A stretch of 64,000 nt of DNA, taken from Sorangium aterium (GTDB lineage Bacteria > Myxococcota_A > Polyangia > Polyangiales > Polyangiaceae). The notes under the pieces are model-generated. The model was not told where the DNA came from, did not search any database, and saw only the letters and a program-made list of their open reading frames with translations. The stretch lies in contig NZ_JAQNDK010000003.1 in NCBI RefSeq assembly GCF_028368935.1, forward strand, positions 1,116,001-1,180,000. Direction: 5' to 3'. Position numbers and translations under genes: made by a program. The number at the start of each line of letters is the position of its first letter. Position 1 is the stretch's first letter. Shown piece by piece: positions 43,972 through 51,376 of the stretch.

Positions 43972-45090
43972 CTACCCGGATCTCCGCGCCCCCGCGACGC
44001 TCGGCCGCAGCAGCGAGCTCGGCGCCGGCTCGCCGCTGGCGGGCGCCGTCTCTGGCTCCTCGGGCGCGGGCTCCATGATGCGCGCGACCCACGACAGTCC
44101 CTCCACGTTCTCCAGCGTGATCTTCGCGACCATCATGATGGGCACCGACAGCAGCGCTCCCGCCGGCCCCCAGAGCCAGCCCCAGAAGAGCATGCCGATC
44201 AGGACGGCGAGCGGCGACAGTCCCAGGGTCCGCCCCAGCACCCGCGGCTCCAGCACGTTGCCCACCAGCAGGTTGATCAGCAGGTACCCGACCGCCACGA
44301 GGGCCGCGGTGCCGGGGCCCTGGCTGGCGAGCGCGGCGAGCACGGCCGGGATCGTCGCCACCGCGGCGCCGATGTTGGGGATGAAGTGCAGGACGAACAG
44401 GCTCGACGCCAGGAGGAGCGCCAGGTCCACGCCCAGGAGGACCAGGAGCACATAGGCGAGGACGGCGACGAGCAGGCTCGTCAGCGTCTTCACCACGAGA
44501 TACTTCTTCACCTCCCGCACGATGCGATCGACGTGCTCGAGCCCTCGCGCAGGGGTCGAGAGCAGCCGCCGCACCTTCGCGCCCGCGCCGGCGCCCTCGC
44601 AGAGCGCGAAGAACACGACGAGGAGCACCACCCCCAGGCTCGACGCCGCGCTGGCGACCGTGACCGCGGCCCCGCCGAGGAGCGGGACCAGGGACGCCGT
44701 GTGCAGCGTGCGCGACAGGAACTCCGGGTTCACCGGGAAGCCGCGCTCCGTGAGCGTCATGGCGAGCGCGCCGGTCATCGAGGACATCCGGACCAGGTAG
44801 GCCGGCACCTTCTCCTCCAGCTCCACCCCGGCGATGGTGACGACCGCCCCGACGAAGACCAGGATCGCCAGGTCGACCACGAGCGCGGCCAGCGCCCCGA
44901 GGGCCGCGGGCAGCCCGCGGCGGGTCACCCAGGTCGCGATGGGCGACGAGATCGCCGCGAGCGCCACGCCGAACAGCACCGGCACGAGGAACGGCTCTGC
45001 GTAGCGCAGCCCCACGATGACGACGACCGCCGCCGCCGCGACCACGACCATCTGAGCTCGACGAGACATCGTGAAGATCCCCATGGCCAA
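43972..45090 (-). CDS. AI-2E family (TqsA/PerM-type) membrane transporter
   Basis: A 372-residue protein with about eight membrane helices and the family's motifs in order: an N-terminal YAEPFLVPVLFGVALA, a long middle segment (residues 75-230), then FIPNIGAAVATIPAVL and LLGNVLEP-like (INLLVGNVLEPRVLG) with GLSPLAVLIGMLFWGWLWGPAG near the end. AI-2E proteins move small molecules; assignment to AI-2 is not implied. The C-terminal 30 residues are polar. The start may also be ATG 45069, six codons in. An 86-bp piece (44929-45014) is repeated at 56292-56377. Confidence 0.88.
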   Translation of the reverse strand: MAMGIFTMSRRAQMVVVAAAAVVVIVGLRYAEPFLVPVLFGVALAAISSPIATWVTRRGLPAALGALAALVVDLAILVFVGAVVTIAGVELEEKVPAYLVRMSSMTGALAMTLTERGFPVNPEFLSRTLHTASLVPLLGGAAVTVASAASSLGVVLLVVFFALCEGAGAGAKVRRLLSTPARGLEHVDRIVREVKKYLVVKTLTSLLVAVLAYVLLVLLGVDLALLLASSLFVLHFIPNIGAAVATIPAVLAALASQGPGTAALVAVGYLLINLLVGNVLEPRVLGRTLGLSPLAVLIGMLFWGWLWGPAGALLSVPIMMVAKITLENVEGLSWVARIMEPAPEEPETAPASGEPAPSSLLRPSVAGARRSG

Positions 45091-45256
45091 CCTCGCTGCT
45101 GACGGGTTCTCGCGTCACCCCCGCTCCGGTGGAGCGGAGCGCTGCGCAGTCCCGAGAGGAGCAAGGGCTGCGCCACGCTCCGTCCACCCGATCCACGGCG
45201 CCGGCGAGCCGCGCCGCGGATCGGCGCATCGATCCGCGGCGCGACGACGTGGATCG

Positions 45257-45787
45257 CTATCGCGCGGACACCCGGGCATTGCCGGGTTGCCCGCCGTTCA
45301 GCGGCACCGCGCCGTGCTGGGCGGCGTCGGTCTTCGGGGTCGTCCCGGTGACGTACGCCTTGACCGCCTCGACAAGGAACCTGAGCCCGGCCGCGCCGTC
45401 GTTGTCCCAGTACTCGCCCTCGCGCGGGCTCACGTGGATGAGCGCGAGGGAGGGATCGTCCTTGCCCTGCGGGAAGAACACCTTCGCCTCCTCCGACCAC
45501 AGCGCCTCGATCTTCGTCCGACTCCGCACGATCGAGGCAGAGCCCGACAGCGACAGGAAGCGGCGCCCCTCCTGGAGCGTCACATTCACCTCGGGGTGCG
45601 ACTCGATCTCATCGACCTTGCCCGAGTCGATGCTGGTCATGAACCAGACGTCCCCGGTGTCGCTGTCGACCTTCATGAGCGCCATCGGGCGCGCCCGCAG
45701 CGCCCCCTGGCTGGCTTGCGTGACGAGCATGGCAGTCCGAAACTTCTTGAGGATCTCCAGCAGCTTCTCCCGCGATCCGGTTTCCAT
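45257..45787 (-). CDS. Pyridoxamine 5'-phosphate oxidase-like general stress protein
   Basis: The 176-residue protein from ATG 45787 (ribosome-binding GAGGAAA overlaps an earlier ATG at 45799) has the split-barrel flavin-binding pattern of general stress protein 26. This reads as FRTAMLVTQ, RARPMALMKVD, VWFMTSIDSGKVDEI, NVTLQEGRRFLSLSGSASIV and EYWD near the end. Such proteins bind FMN/FAD or F420 and occur in stress regulons. The C-terminal 30 residues are low-complexity. The upstream open frame is antisense shadow of neighbours. It does not overlap the AI-2E gene and is separated from it by a 166-bp gap. Confidence 0.85.
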   Translation of the reverse strand: METGSREKLLEILKKFRTAMLVTQASQGALRARPMALMKVDSDTGDVWFMTSIDSGKVDEIESHPEVNVTLQEGRRFLSLSGSASIVRSRTKIEALWSEEAKVFFPQGKDDPSLALIHVSPREGEYWDNDGAAGLRFLVEAVKAYVTGTTPKTDAAQHGAVPLNGGQPGNARVSAR

Positions 45788-45978
45788 GGTTTCCTCCATT
45801 GAGATCGGGCGGTCGGTGCGAGATCCGGACCATGGCCCGAGCGCGCGGCAGAAGCCGCGGAACAGGGCTCTGCTATGCCGCACCGAGCGTGCGCTAGAGG
45901 CATTCCGCCACAGCGGCCGGCGCGGCCTGCCGCGCGCACGGAGCGACGGAGCCGGGGAGGGGACCGCGGCGGGCGAAG

Positions 45979-46995
45979 CTACGCTGCGCGGGCGAGCACG
46001 AGCGCCCCGATCACGAGCACGACGAGCGCGAGCGCGCCGGCGACCACCAGCGCCACCTTGCCCCACGCGATCGGCGCCGTGCCTGTGACGTGGCTCGCGT
46101 CCTGGCCGTGGACGACGGCGCGGTAGCTGCGCCCCTTGTAGCGGTAGGCGAGCACGTACGACGGCAGCGCCAGCCGGCGGGTCTCGAGCGCGTGCAGGAG
46201 CACCGCCACGTGCACGTTGCGGAACGCGGACCCCGGGATGACGCCTCGCTTCAGGGCGTCCTCCGCGCTGGCGGCGATCCGCTCGCTGACGATCTTCCGC
46301 GCCGCCGAGCGCTGCGCGTCGAACTGCTCCAGCACCGCGTCGGGCGGGCCGAGCTGCTGCTGTGTCCGGTGCGCGGCGGGCACCGCCAGGTCGAGCCGGA
46401 AGTACGGCGCGAGCTCCCGGGCCTCGTCGAGCGAGAGCCCACGCGAGGCGGACAGGAGCAGGTTGCGGAACGGCAGCTGCGTCTGTCCGGCGTGCGGGGC
46501 CCAGCTGCTCCGGTGGGCGCCCGCGTTCGAGTCCGCCGTCCAGCTCACCACGGCGTCCGCGCTGACGAGCCAGCCCGCCCACCAGATCGGGCGCAGCCCC
46601 TCGACGGTCGCCGCGCGCGAGAGATCCGACGGCCGGAAGAAGCCGAGCGTCGACATCCACTGGCGCAGCGCCTGATCGGCCTGATCGGGGGGCACCCCGA
46701 ACGGGAGAAGCCAGTCGGCCTGATCGATCGGGTCGACGGGCTGCTCGATCCGCGTGACGGCGCCGCAGAAGCGGCACTTCGGCGCCTGGGCCTCGGCCGA
46801 GTACGAGACCGCGGCGCCGCACTCGGTGCACCGCAGCACCTGCACCGCCTGCGAGGCCGGGGCGCGGCCCTGCGGCGCGGCGAGGCCGCAGACGGCGCAG
46901 CGCAGGTCTCCCGGCTCCAGCGGCCCCTGGCAGCGCGCGCAGCACGGCCCCGTGGCGCTCGTGGTGGCCGAGGCGACGTCCATGCTCACGCTCAT
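45979..46995 (-). CDS. Zinc-ribbon membrane protein B
   Basis: From ATG 46995, 338 residues. Two N-terminal zinc ribbons (CARCQGPLEPGDLRCAVCG, then CTECGAAVSYSAEAQAPKCRFCG) precede a domain with WLLPFGVPPDQADQALRQWM, WWAGWLVSADAVVSW and YVLAYRYKGRSYRAVVHG. One C-terminal membrane helix (VALVVAGALALVVLVIGALVL) ends the protein. It overlaps the upstream gene by 4 bp (ATGA) and has the same architecture. This resembles membrane-anchored zinc-ribbon proteins sometimes labelled as helicase-like, but no helicase motif is present. The function is unknown. Confidence 0.78.
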   Translation of the reverse strand: MSVSMDVASATTSATGPCCARCQGPLEPGDLRCAVCGLAAPQGRAPASQAVQVLRCTECGAAVSYSAEAQAPKCRFCGAVTRIEQPVDPIDQADWLLPFGVPPDQADQALRQWMSTLGFFRPSDLSRAATVEGLRPIWWAGWLVSADAVVSWTADSNAGAHRSSWAPHAGQTQLPFRNLLLSASRGLSLDEARELAPYFRLDLAVPAAHRTQQQLGPPDAVLEQFDAQRSAARKIVSERIAASAEDALKRGVIPGSAFRNVHVAVLLHALETRRLALPSYVLAYRYKGRSYRAVVHGQDASHVTGTAPIAWGKVALVVAGALALVVLVIGALVLARAA

Positions 46996-48119
46996 CGGGT
47001 CCCTCCGGTCGGTGCAGGCCTGCTCCCGCCCGGGCGGACGCCCTCGGTCGGCGCGGGGGCGGCGGCGGGGGTGAGCGGCCGCGCGGCGCCGCGCCGTTCG
47101 GCGGGATCGCGGCCCCGGTCGCGCGCCGCGGCGAGGACGAACGGCGCCGCGATCAGCGCGAGCACGAGCACGACGGCGAGGGCGATCTTGATCCAGGAGA
47201 GGGGGGCCTTGCCGTGGATCGCGCCGGTCTGGCCGTTGATGAGGACCCGGAAGGGCGGCTTCTGCGGGTCGTGCCGGACGGCGAGCACCCAGAGGGGCAC
47301 ATAGAGCAGCTCGAGCGTCTCGCGGTCGAGGCGCGTCTCGTGCGTCAGGCCGTGGTAGCTGTCCCCGGGCATGAAGCCCGAGAGGTCGCGGCCGATCTTC
47401 TCCAGCGCCTCCCGCCGCGCGAGGCCGTAGCACTCGGCCTGGGTCATGGTCGGCTCCTCGGCGATCCAGCCGCTGAGCACCGCGGGCGTGTAGCGCCGCA
47501 TCGTGCGGAGGTCGAACGGCTCGATCGCCTCGAGCTCGGCGTTCGGGACGGCGCGAGACGCGACGACGAGCACGTCCATGACGTAGGTCGCGTGCTGGCC
47601 TTCGAGGTGCCGGTGCTCGGTCCTGGTGACGACGCGCGTCTGGGTGACGCTGTTTCCCTTGTCGTCGGTCGTCGTGTACGTCTCGGTTTCCTGGTAGTCC
47701 TCGCCGATCTGCGCCGCGTAGCGCGTCTGCGCCATCGCGGAGTACAGGTAGGCGGGCGTGTAGACGCCGCGGATTGAGTCGACCGTCGCCGTCTTGACGC
47801 TGGACTGCGCGAAGAAGCTCCGCTTCCCCAGCCACGCCTTGACCGCGCCCTGCGCGCTCTCCCGGGTCGTTGTGAACCCGAGGACGAAGTGCGGGGACGG
47901 CCGATCGTTCGAGGGCGGCCGCTCCACGACCGACGGCGAGGCGCAGTAGGGGCACACCGCGGTCCGCTGGTCCGCTTCGACGCGCAGCGAGGCGCCGCAG
48001 GTCTCACATTCGAGTTGCACCGGCGCCCGAGAGAACCGCACCGGGGGGCGCGGCGTCAACAGGGAAGGGGGAGCGTGGCCACAATCGCACCCAGGGCACA
48101 AAGCCCGCTCCCCCACCAT
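46992..48119 (-). CDS. Zinc-ribbon membrane protein A
   Basis: Up to 375 residues. A zinc ribbon (CETCGASLRVEADQRTAVCPYC) is followed by HFVLGFTTTRESAQGAVKAWLG, IRGVYTPAYLYSAMAQTRY, LLYVPLWVLAVRH, NGQTGAIHGKAPLSW and a membrane helix (IALAVVLVLALIAAPFVLAAA). The WLGKR/WMSTLGF and NGQTG/HGQDAS regions correspond to those in protein B, so the pair arose by duplication and may form a heteromer. The start is uncertain: ATG 48119 adds a Cys-rich stretch (CPGCDCG), while GTG 48041 would begin just before the ribbon. A hairpin array (48131-48237) lies immediately upstream. Confidence 0.75.
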   Translation of the reverse strand: MVGERALCPGCDCGHAPPSLLTPRPPVRFSRAPVQLECETCGASLRVEADQRTAVCPYCASPSVVERPPSNDRPSPHFVLGFTTTRESAQGAVKAWLGKRSFFAQSSVKTATVDSIRGVYTPAYLYSAMAQTRYAAQIGEDYQETETYTTTDDKGNSVTQTRVVTRTEHRHLEGQHATYVMDVLVVASRAVPNAELEAIEPFDLRTMRRYTPAVLSGWIAEEPTMTQAECYGLARREALEKIGRDLSGFMPGDSYHGLTHETRLDRETLELLYVPLWVLAVRHDPQKPPFRVLINGQTGAIHGKAPLSWIKIALAVVLVLALIAAPFVLAAARDRGRDPAERRGAARPLTPAAAPAPTEGVRPGGSRPAPTGGTR

Positions 48120-48130
48120 TGGTCACCAAC

Positions 48131-48237
48131 GTGAACGTGAACGTGGTCGTGAACGTGGTCGTGGTCGTGGTCGTGGTCGTCAACGGTAAGCCGTGAACGA
48201 CCACGACCACGTTCACGACCACGACCACGTTCACGTT
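48131..48237. repeat. Hexanucleotide-built giant hairpin (GTGAAC/GTGGTC units)
   Basis: The left arm (48131-48180) is eight 6-bp units in the order GTGAAC twice, GTGGTC, GTGAAC, then GTGGTC four times. After about 16 nt containing a CCG-rich loop, the right arm (48197-48237) is their complement (GACCAC and GTTCAC units) in a nearly matching order. A stem of around 40 bp is predicted. It lies between the hydrolase stop at 48269 and the start of zinc-ribbon protein A at 48119, so it could stop or stabilise the hydrolase transcript. Confidence 0.85.
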
Positions 48238-48268
48238 CGGATGTCGGAGAATGCGGCGCGAGTGTTTG

Positions 48269-49351
48269 CTAGCAGGGAACCGGCGGCGGGCGGCTCCCGA
48301 GGTCGGCGGGAGATGCCGAGTCGCCGGTGTCCTGCTGCGGTGTCTGCCGCAGCGGTGACAGCGAGCTCCGCGCCCAGCGCCTGACCGCGGCGTCCGGCCA
48401 GGGCTGCCACCGCGGGCTGGCCTGCGGCGCGCGGGCCGCCGTGGCGGATGCGCGCGGGGCGCGCGCCCCGGTGCGCAGGCGCGGCGCGGGCCGCGGCTCG
48501 TCGAGGAACCGGAGGAGATCGGGGGCGAGATCGCTCACCGCTTCCCGGTGCGGGTAGTGCCCCGCCTTGGCGAAGCGGCGCACGGCCGCGCCTTCGATGT
48601 AGCGGTCGATGTCCGCCGCGTGGCGCGCCGGGATCACCTGGTCGCGCTCGCCCCAGTAGACGGCGAGCGGCGGTATCTCCGGGAGCCGATGAGCGATGTC
48701 CATGAGGTGATGGCGCTGGCCGCGCAGATCGATCGCGTGGCGGAGCGTGCGCGACAAGGCGCGCGCCGTGCCGGGCCGCGCGTTCATCCTGGCGAGGTGC
48801 CTGCGCTCTTCCGCGTTGAAATCGCCGCCGAGCACCAGCACGCCCGCGTGCGTGCCGACGCCCATGAGCAGCGGCGCGGCCAGCTCGATCAGCCCGGTCA
48901 CGGCGGCGAGGCGCAGCGGCAGCGCGACCTCGGTCCCGATGCCGCCCGCGGCGACCAGCCCGACGCGGTGGATGCGCCCTGGCCGCTCGGTGGCCACGCA
49001 CATTGCAATGCTGCCGCCGAACGAGTGCCCCACCAGATCGAAATCGCCGAGCCGGAGGGCACGGATCCATTCAGCGACCACGCCCGCATACCACGCGACC
49101 GTATAGGGCGCGTCGGGCCGCGCCGAATCGCCATGGCCGGGCAGGTCGAGCGCGACGACCCGGCGCCCTGCCGCCGCGAGCGCGGGGGCGAGGCGGTTCC
49201 AGGTCCGACAGCTATCGGACAGGCCGTGTACGAGGACCACGGGGCGCTGGTCCGCGCCGCCGTTCCGGGAGGGGGTCCACTCTTGCCAGTGGACCTCGCC
49301 AGCAGAAAGGACGCGAACATGGCTGCGACACGTGACCGACATGTTCTTCAT
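48269..49351 (-). CDS. Alpha/beta hydrolase
   Basis: From ATG 49351, 360 residues. The fold is shown by PVVLVHGLSDSCRTW (oxyanion region), VVALDLPGHGDS, the nucleophile elbow LVGHSFGGS with Ser110, YWGERDQVIP for the acid and a His in the KAGHYPHREA segment. Together these fit epoxide-hydrolase/haloperoxidase-like esterases. The C-terminal 90 residues are Arg/Ala/Pro-rich and probably disordered. An alternative start is ATG 49342. The first 110 codons and about 325 bp upstream are duplicated at 56378-57055, where the copy is broken. Confidence 0.85.
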   Translation of the reverse strand: MKNMSVTCRSHVRVLSAGEVHWQEWTPSRNGGADQRPVVLVHGLSDSCRTWNRLAPALAAAGRRVVALDLPGHGDSARPDAPYTVAWYAGVVAEWIRALRLGDFDLVGHSFGGSIAMCVATERPGRIHRVGLVAAGGIGTEVALPLRLAAVTGLIELAAPLLMGVGTHAGVLVLGGDFNAEERRHLARMNARPGTARALSRTLRHAIDLRGQRHHLMDIAHRLPEIPPLAVYWGERDQVIPARHAADIDRYIEGAAVRRFAKAGHYPHREAVSDLAPDLLRFLDEPRPAPRLRTGARAPRASATAARAPQASPRWQPWPDAAVRRWARSSLSPLRQTPQQDTGDSASPADLGSRPPPVPC

Positions 49352-49675
49352 CAAGAGTTCGCACGAAGTGCCGCGTCTGTCCAGATTGCACGGCTTCGAT
49401 GGGGAGCTCGGGGGGACGCCGCGAAGCGTGCTTCGCGCCCAGTGTAGGTTTTGCAGCGCCAGCGTACGCCGCACTGGGCACATTCGAGTGGTCCCCGGAG
49501 GGCGGCCGCCCTGCCTCCTCCCTGGCTTGGCGTGTGCTTGCCGCAGTCGGCCGCTTTGTCATCCCACCTCGGTGCTGCGTTCGATGCCCTGGCCGGGCCG
49601 CCCTGCTGACGCACGGACAGAATTAAACTTCATGGTTACTTGTTGACATCGCGCTCTACTTGAGACGAGTCTCAC
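48985..49675. repeat. Long direct repeat, copy A (hydrolase 5' part plus upstream region)
   Basis: This segment recurs in the same orientation at 56378-57055 with high similarity through the coding part and more indels upstream. It covers the first 121 hydrolase codons and the region up to a shared GACGAGTCTCACCGC / GAAGAGTCTAGCCGC motif. The rest of the 49352-50380 gap holds the broken gene at 49895 and nothing else recognised. Confidence 0.85.
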
Positions 49676-49894
49676 CGCATCGGAAGACATACGCTGGCGG
49701 GCTTGCTCTGTTGTGAGAGCGAACGCTGTTTCCACGCGCGCCGCGGGGGGGCGGTTCTGGAGGCTGAGGGAATACAGGTATGCCCTGCGCCAGATCCGAC
49801 GCGCTGGGTGACTCCGTCATATGGGCATCATTCCCCAGGAGTGGCCGAATCGACATGATGCGATCTTCCAGCCGGCGCCCCCAGGCTGCGCATC

Positions 49895-50215
49895 GTGGCG
49901 AGAAGCGCGATTGCAATTCATGGCTGCATTGTGTTCGCGCTCATTGCCGGTGTCGCTGGCGCCTTCATTGGACGTGCCGCTCCGCGCGACGCGCCGAGCG
50001 CACAGGCGGCCGCCCAGGTGCGGCTGCTCATCAACGCCGCCGTCGAACGGGCAGCAAGGCCAGCCCGCCGCGCTCCTCGGGGGCCAACCTCGCGCTCGAC
50101 CGCCGCGGCAGCGCCCCTCGTCCCAGAGGACGGGGCAAGAAGAAGAGGAGTTCCATGCAGCGCTCGACCGTCTCCCGTGCCCGAATCGGGACGAGGCGCC
50201 GCCACCGGGCGATAA
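49895..50215 (+). pseudogene. Broken paralogue of the anchored protein at 57987
   Basis: From GTG 49895 the first 35 residues (IVFALIAGVAGAFIGRAAPR) closely match the membrane-anchor start of the 57987 gene (LVFALVAGIAGAFIGRASPR). Similarity then dissolves: this frame becomes Arg/Ala-rich and stops at 50215, whereas another frame shows EEFHAALDRLPCP nearby, as if one or more frameshifts had occurred. It is probably non-functional and belongs to the same duplicated neighbourhood as the hydrolase copies. Confidence 0.6.
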
Positions 50216-50380
50216 CGAGAGACGTGGGGCCGCCGCTGTGCCAGCCTGAACCCCGCGGTGTCAGGCCGCGCAAGATCGAGCCGCGAGCGGGCGTGGAGCA
50301 CGAAGAGGCTCGCTCCGCGAGCCCTCCCGCAGCGGCATCGCGATGGACCGCGCGGCTTTTCCCCTCGCGAACTGCACGAG

Positions 50381-50746
50381 ATGACCGAGATGCGAGACCT
50401 CGAGAGAGATTCACAGGATGAGCGGGCGATGCTGCTCGAGGCGGCTGACGCGGCGACCTCCGCGCGCCGCGCCGTCCGTCACGTTCTCGAGGGGCTCGAA
50501 TCCATCATCGCGCTCCGCGCCTCCGCCGGAAGCGCGCAGGACATCCATCGCGTGCGGAAGCTGGTCGACGATCTCCGCGCCGCGCGGAGGTCGGCGGGCA
50601 TCTCGTTGCGTGCGGCGCAGCGCACCGCGGACGGCGCGCTCCACGCGCTCGGCGGGGAGTCGCCCGGCGATCGAGCGCGGACTCGAGCCCGCGACCGCGC
50701 CGAGCTGAACGGCGGGCACAGCTCGCACCGTCGACGGATCCGGTGA
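50381..50746 (+). CDS. Small helical protein upstream of the KaiC-like operon
   Basis: A 121-residue soluble product from ATG 50381 (or ATG 50390), rich in Ala, Arg, Glu and Leu and likely to form a long antiparallel helical hairpin (LLEAADAATSARRAVRHVLEGLE, IHRVRKLVDDLRAARRSAG, given here in short blocks). The C-terminus is basic. There is no recognised domain, the ribosome-binding site is poor, and codon use beyond residue 90 is Arg-heavy, so the gene may be shorter or not real. If real, it lies 150 bp ahead of the operon and could supply a small partner. Confidence 0.4.
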   Translation: MTEMRDLERDSQDERAMLLEAADAATSARRAVRHVLEGLESIIALRASAGSAQDIHRVRKLVDDLRAARRSAGISLRAAQRTADGALHALGGESPGDRARTRARDRAELNGGHSSHRRRIR

Positions 50747-50896
50747 GCGTCCCGAGCGCAAACGCCGCGAGCGTCCGGCCTGAAGCGCGAGCGCCATGGC
50801 GACGCTGCCCGCGCGCGGCGCCCAGATCGAGCGCGCGATGCGACACCGGCATGAACATTGCCCCTCCCCGGCGACTGTCGAGGCGACGTAGCGCCC

Positions 50897-51376
50897 ATGC
50901 GTGACGCGAACGAGCACAGCGCCTGCGTGGACGCCTGGATGGATCGGGCAGCGCAGGGCGCGCCGCCCGACCGCCTCGTCCAGCTCTTCGAACGAGCGTT
51001 CAACGCCCTGTGGCGGCGCGCCCACGTCACCCTCGGGGAGGTCACGCTCGGCGCCATCGTGGATCGCGTGCTCTACTATGCCTGCGAGCGATACCCGGTC
51101 CTCTCGTCGCTCAGGATGGAGTCGGCCGGGATCTGCTGCGTGGCGCTCCAGGAGCGCGCCGGGGGCGTGCGTCGCGACCAGATCGAGGAGGGGCTCCGGT
51201 TCATCCTGGTGGAGTTCCTCACGGTCCTCGGAAACCTGACGGCGGAGATCCTCACGCCGGCGCTCCACGCGGAGCTCTCGAAGGTCGCGCAGGAGGAGGC
51301 GGGCGGGATCGAGAGAGCGTCGGAGAGCGCGCCCGGGATCTCCGAGGGCGAGGACGGCGAGGAAGTGGAGACATGA
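50897..51376 (+). CDS. Small acidic protein translationally coupled to the KaiC-like gene
   Basis: From ATG 50897, 159 residues. A helical body (RLVQLFERAFNALWRRAHVTLGEV, AIVDRVLYYACERYPVLSSL, IEEGLRFILVEFLTVLGNLTAEIL) is followed by an acidic tail ending GEDGEEVET. I recognise no family; it is not KaiA or KaiB. Its TGA overlaps the ATG of the KaiC-like gene by 4 bp (ATGA), so the two are made in step and it may be a dedicated partner or adaptor. The longer open frame from 50858 adds 13 residues without a better ribosome-binding site. Confidence 0.7.
   Translation: MRDANEHSACVDAWMDRAAQGAPPDRLVQLFERAFNALWRRAHVTLGEVTLGAIVDRVLYYACERYPVLSSLRMESAGICCVALQERAGGVRRDQIEEGLRFILVEFLTVLGNLTAEILTPALHAELSKVAQEEAGGIERASESAPGISEGEDGEEVET

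Noticed and set aside
49630-49660. TTGACA as a -35 promoter box
   Set aside because: No convincing -10 box follows at the right distance, and the second copy has TTGACG with different downstream sequence.
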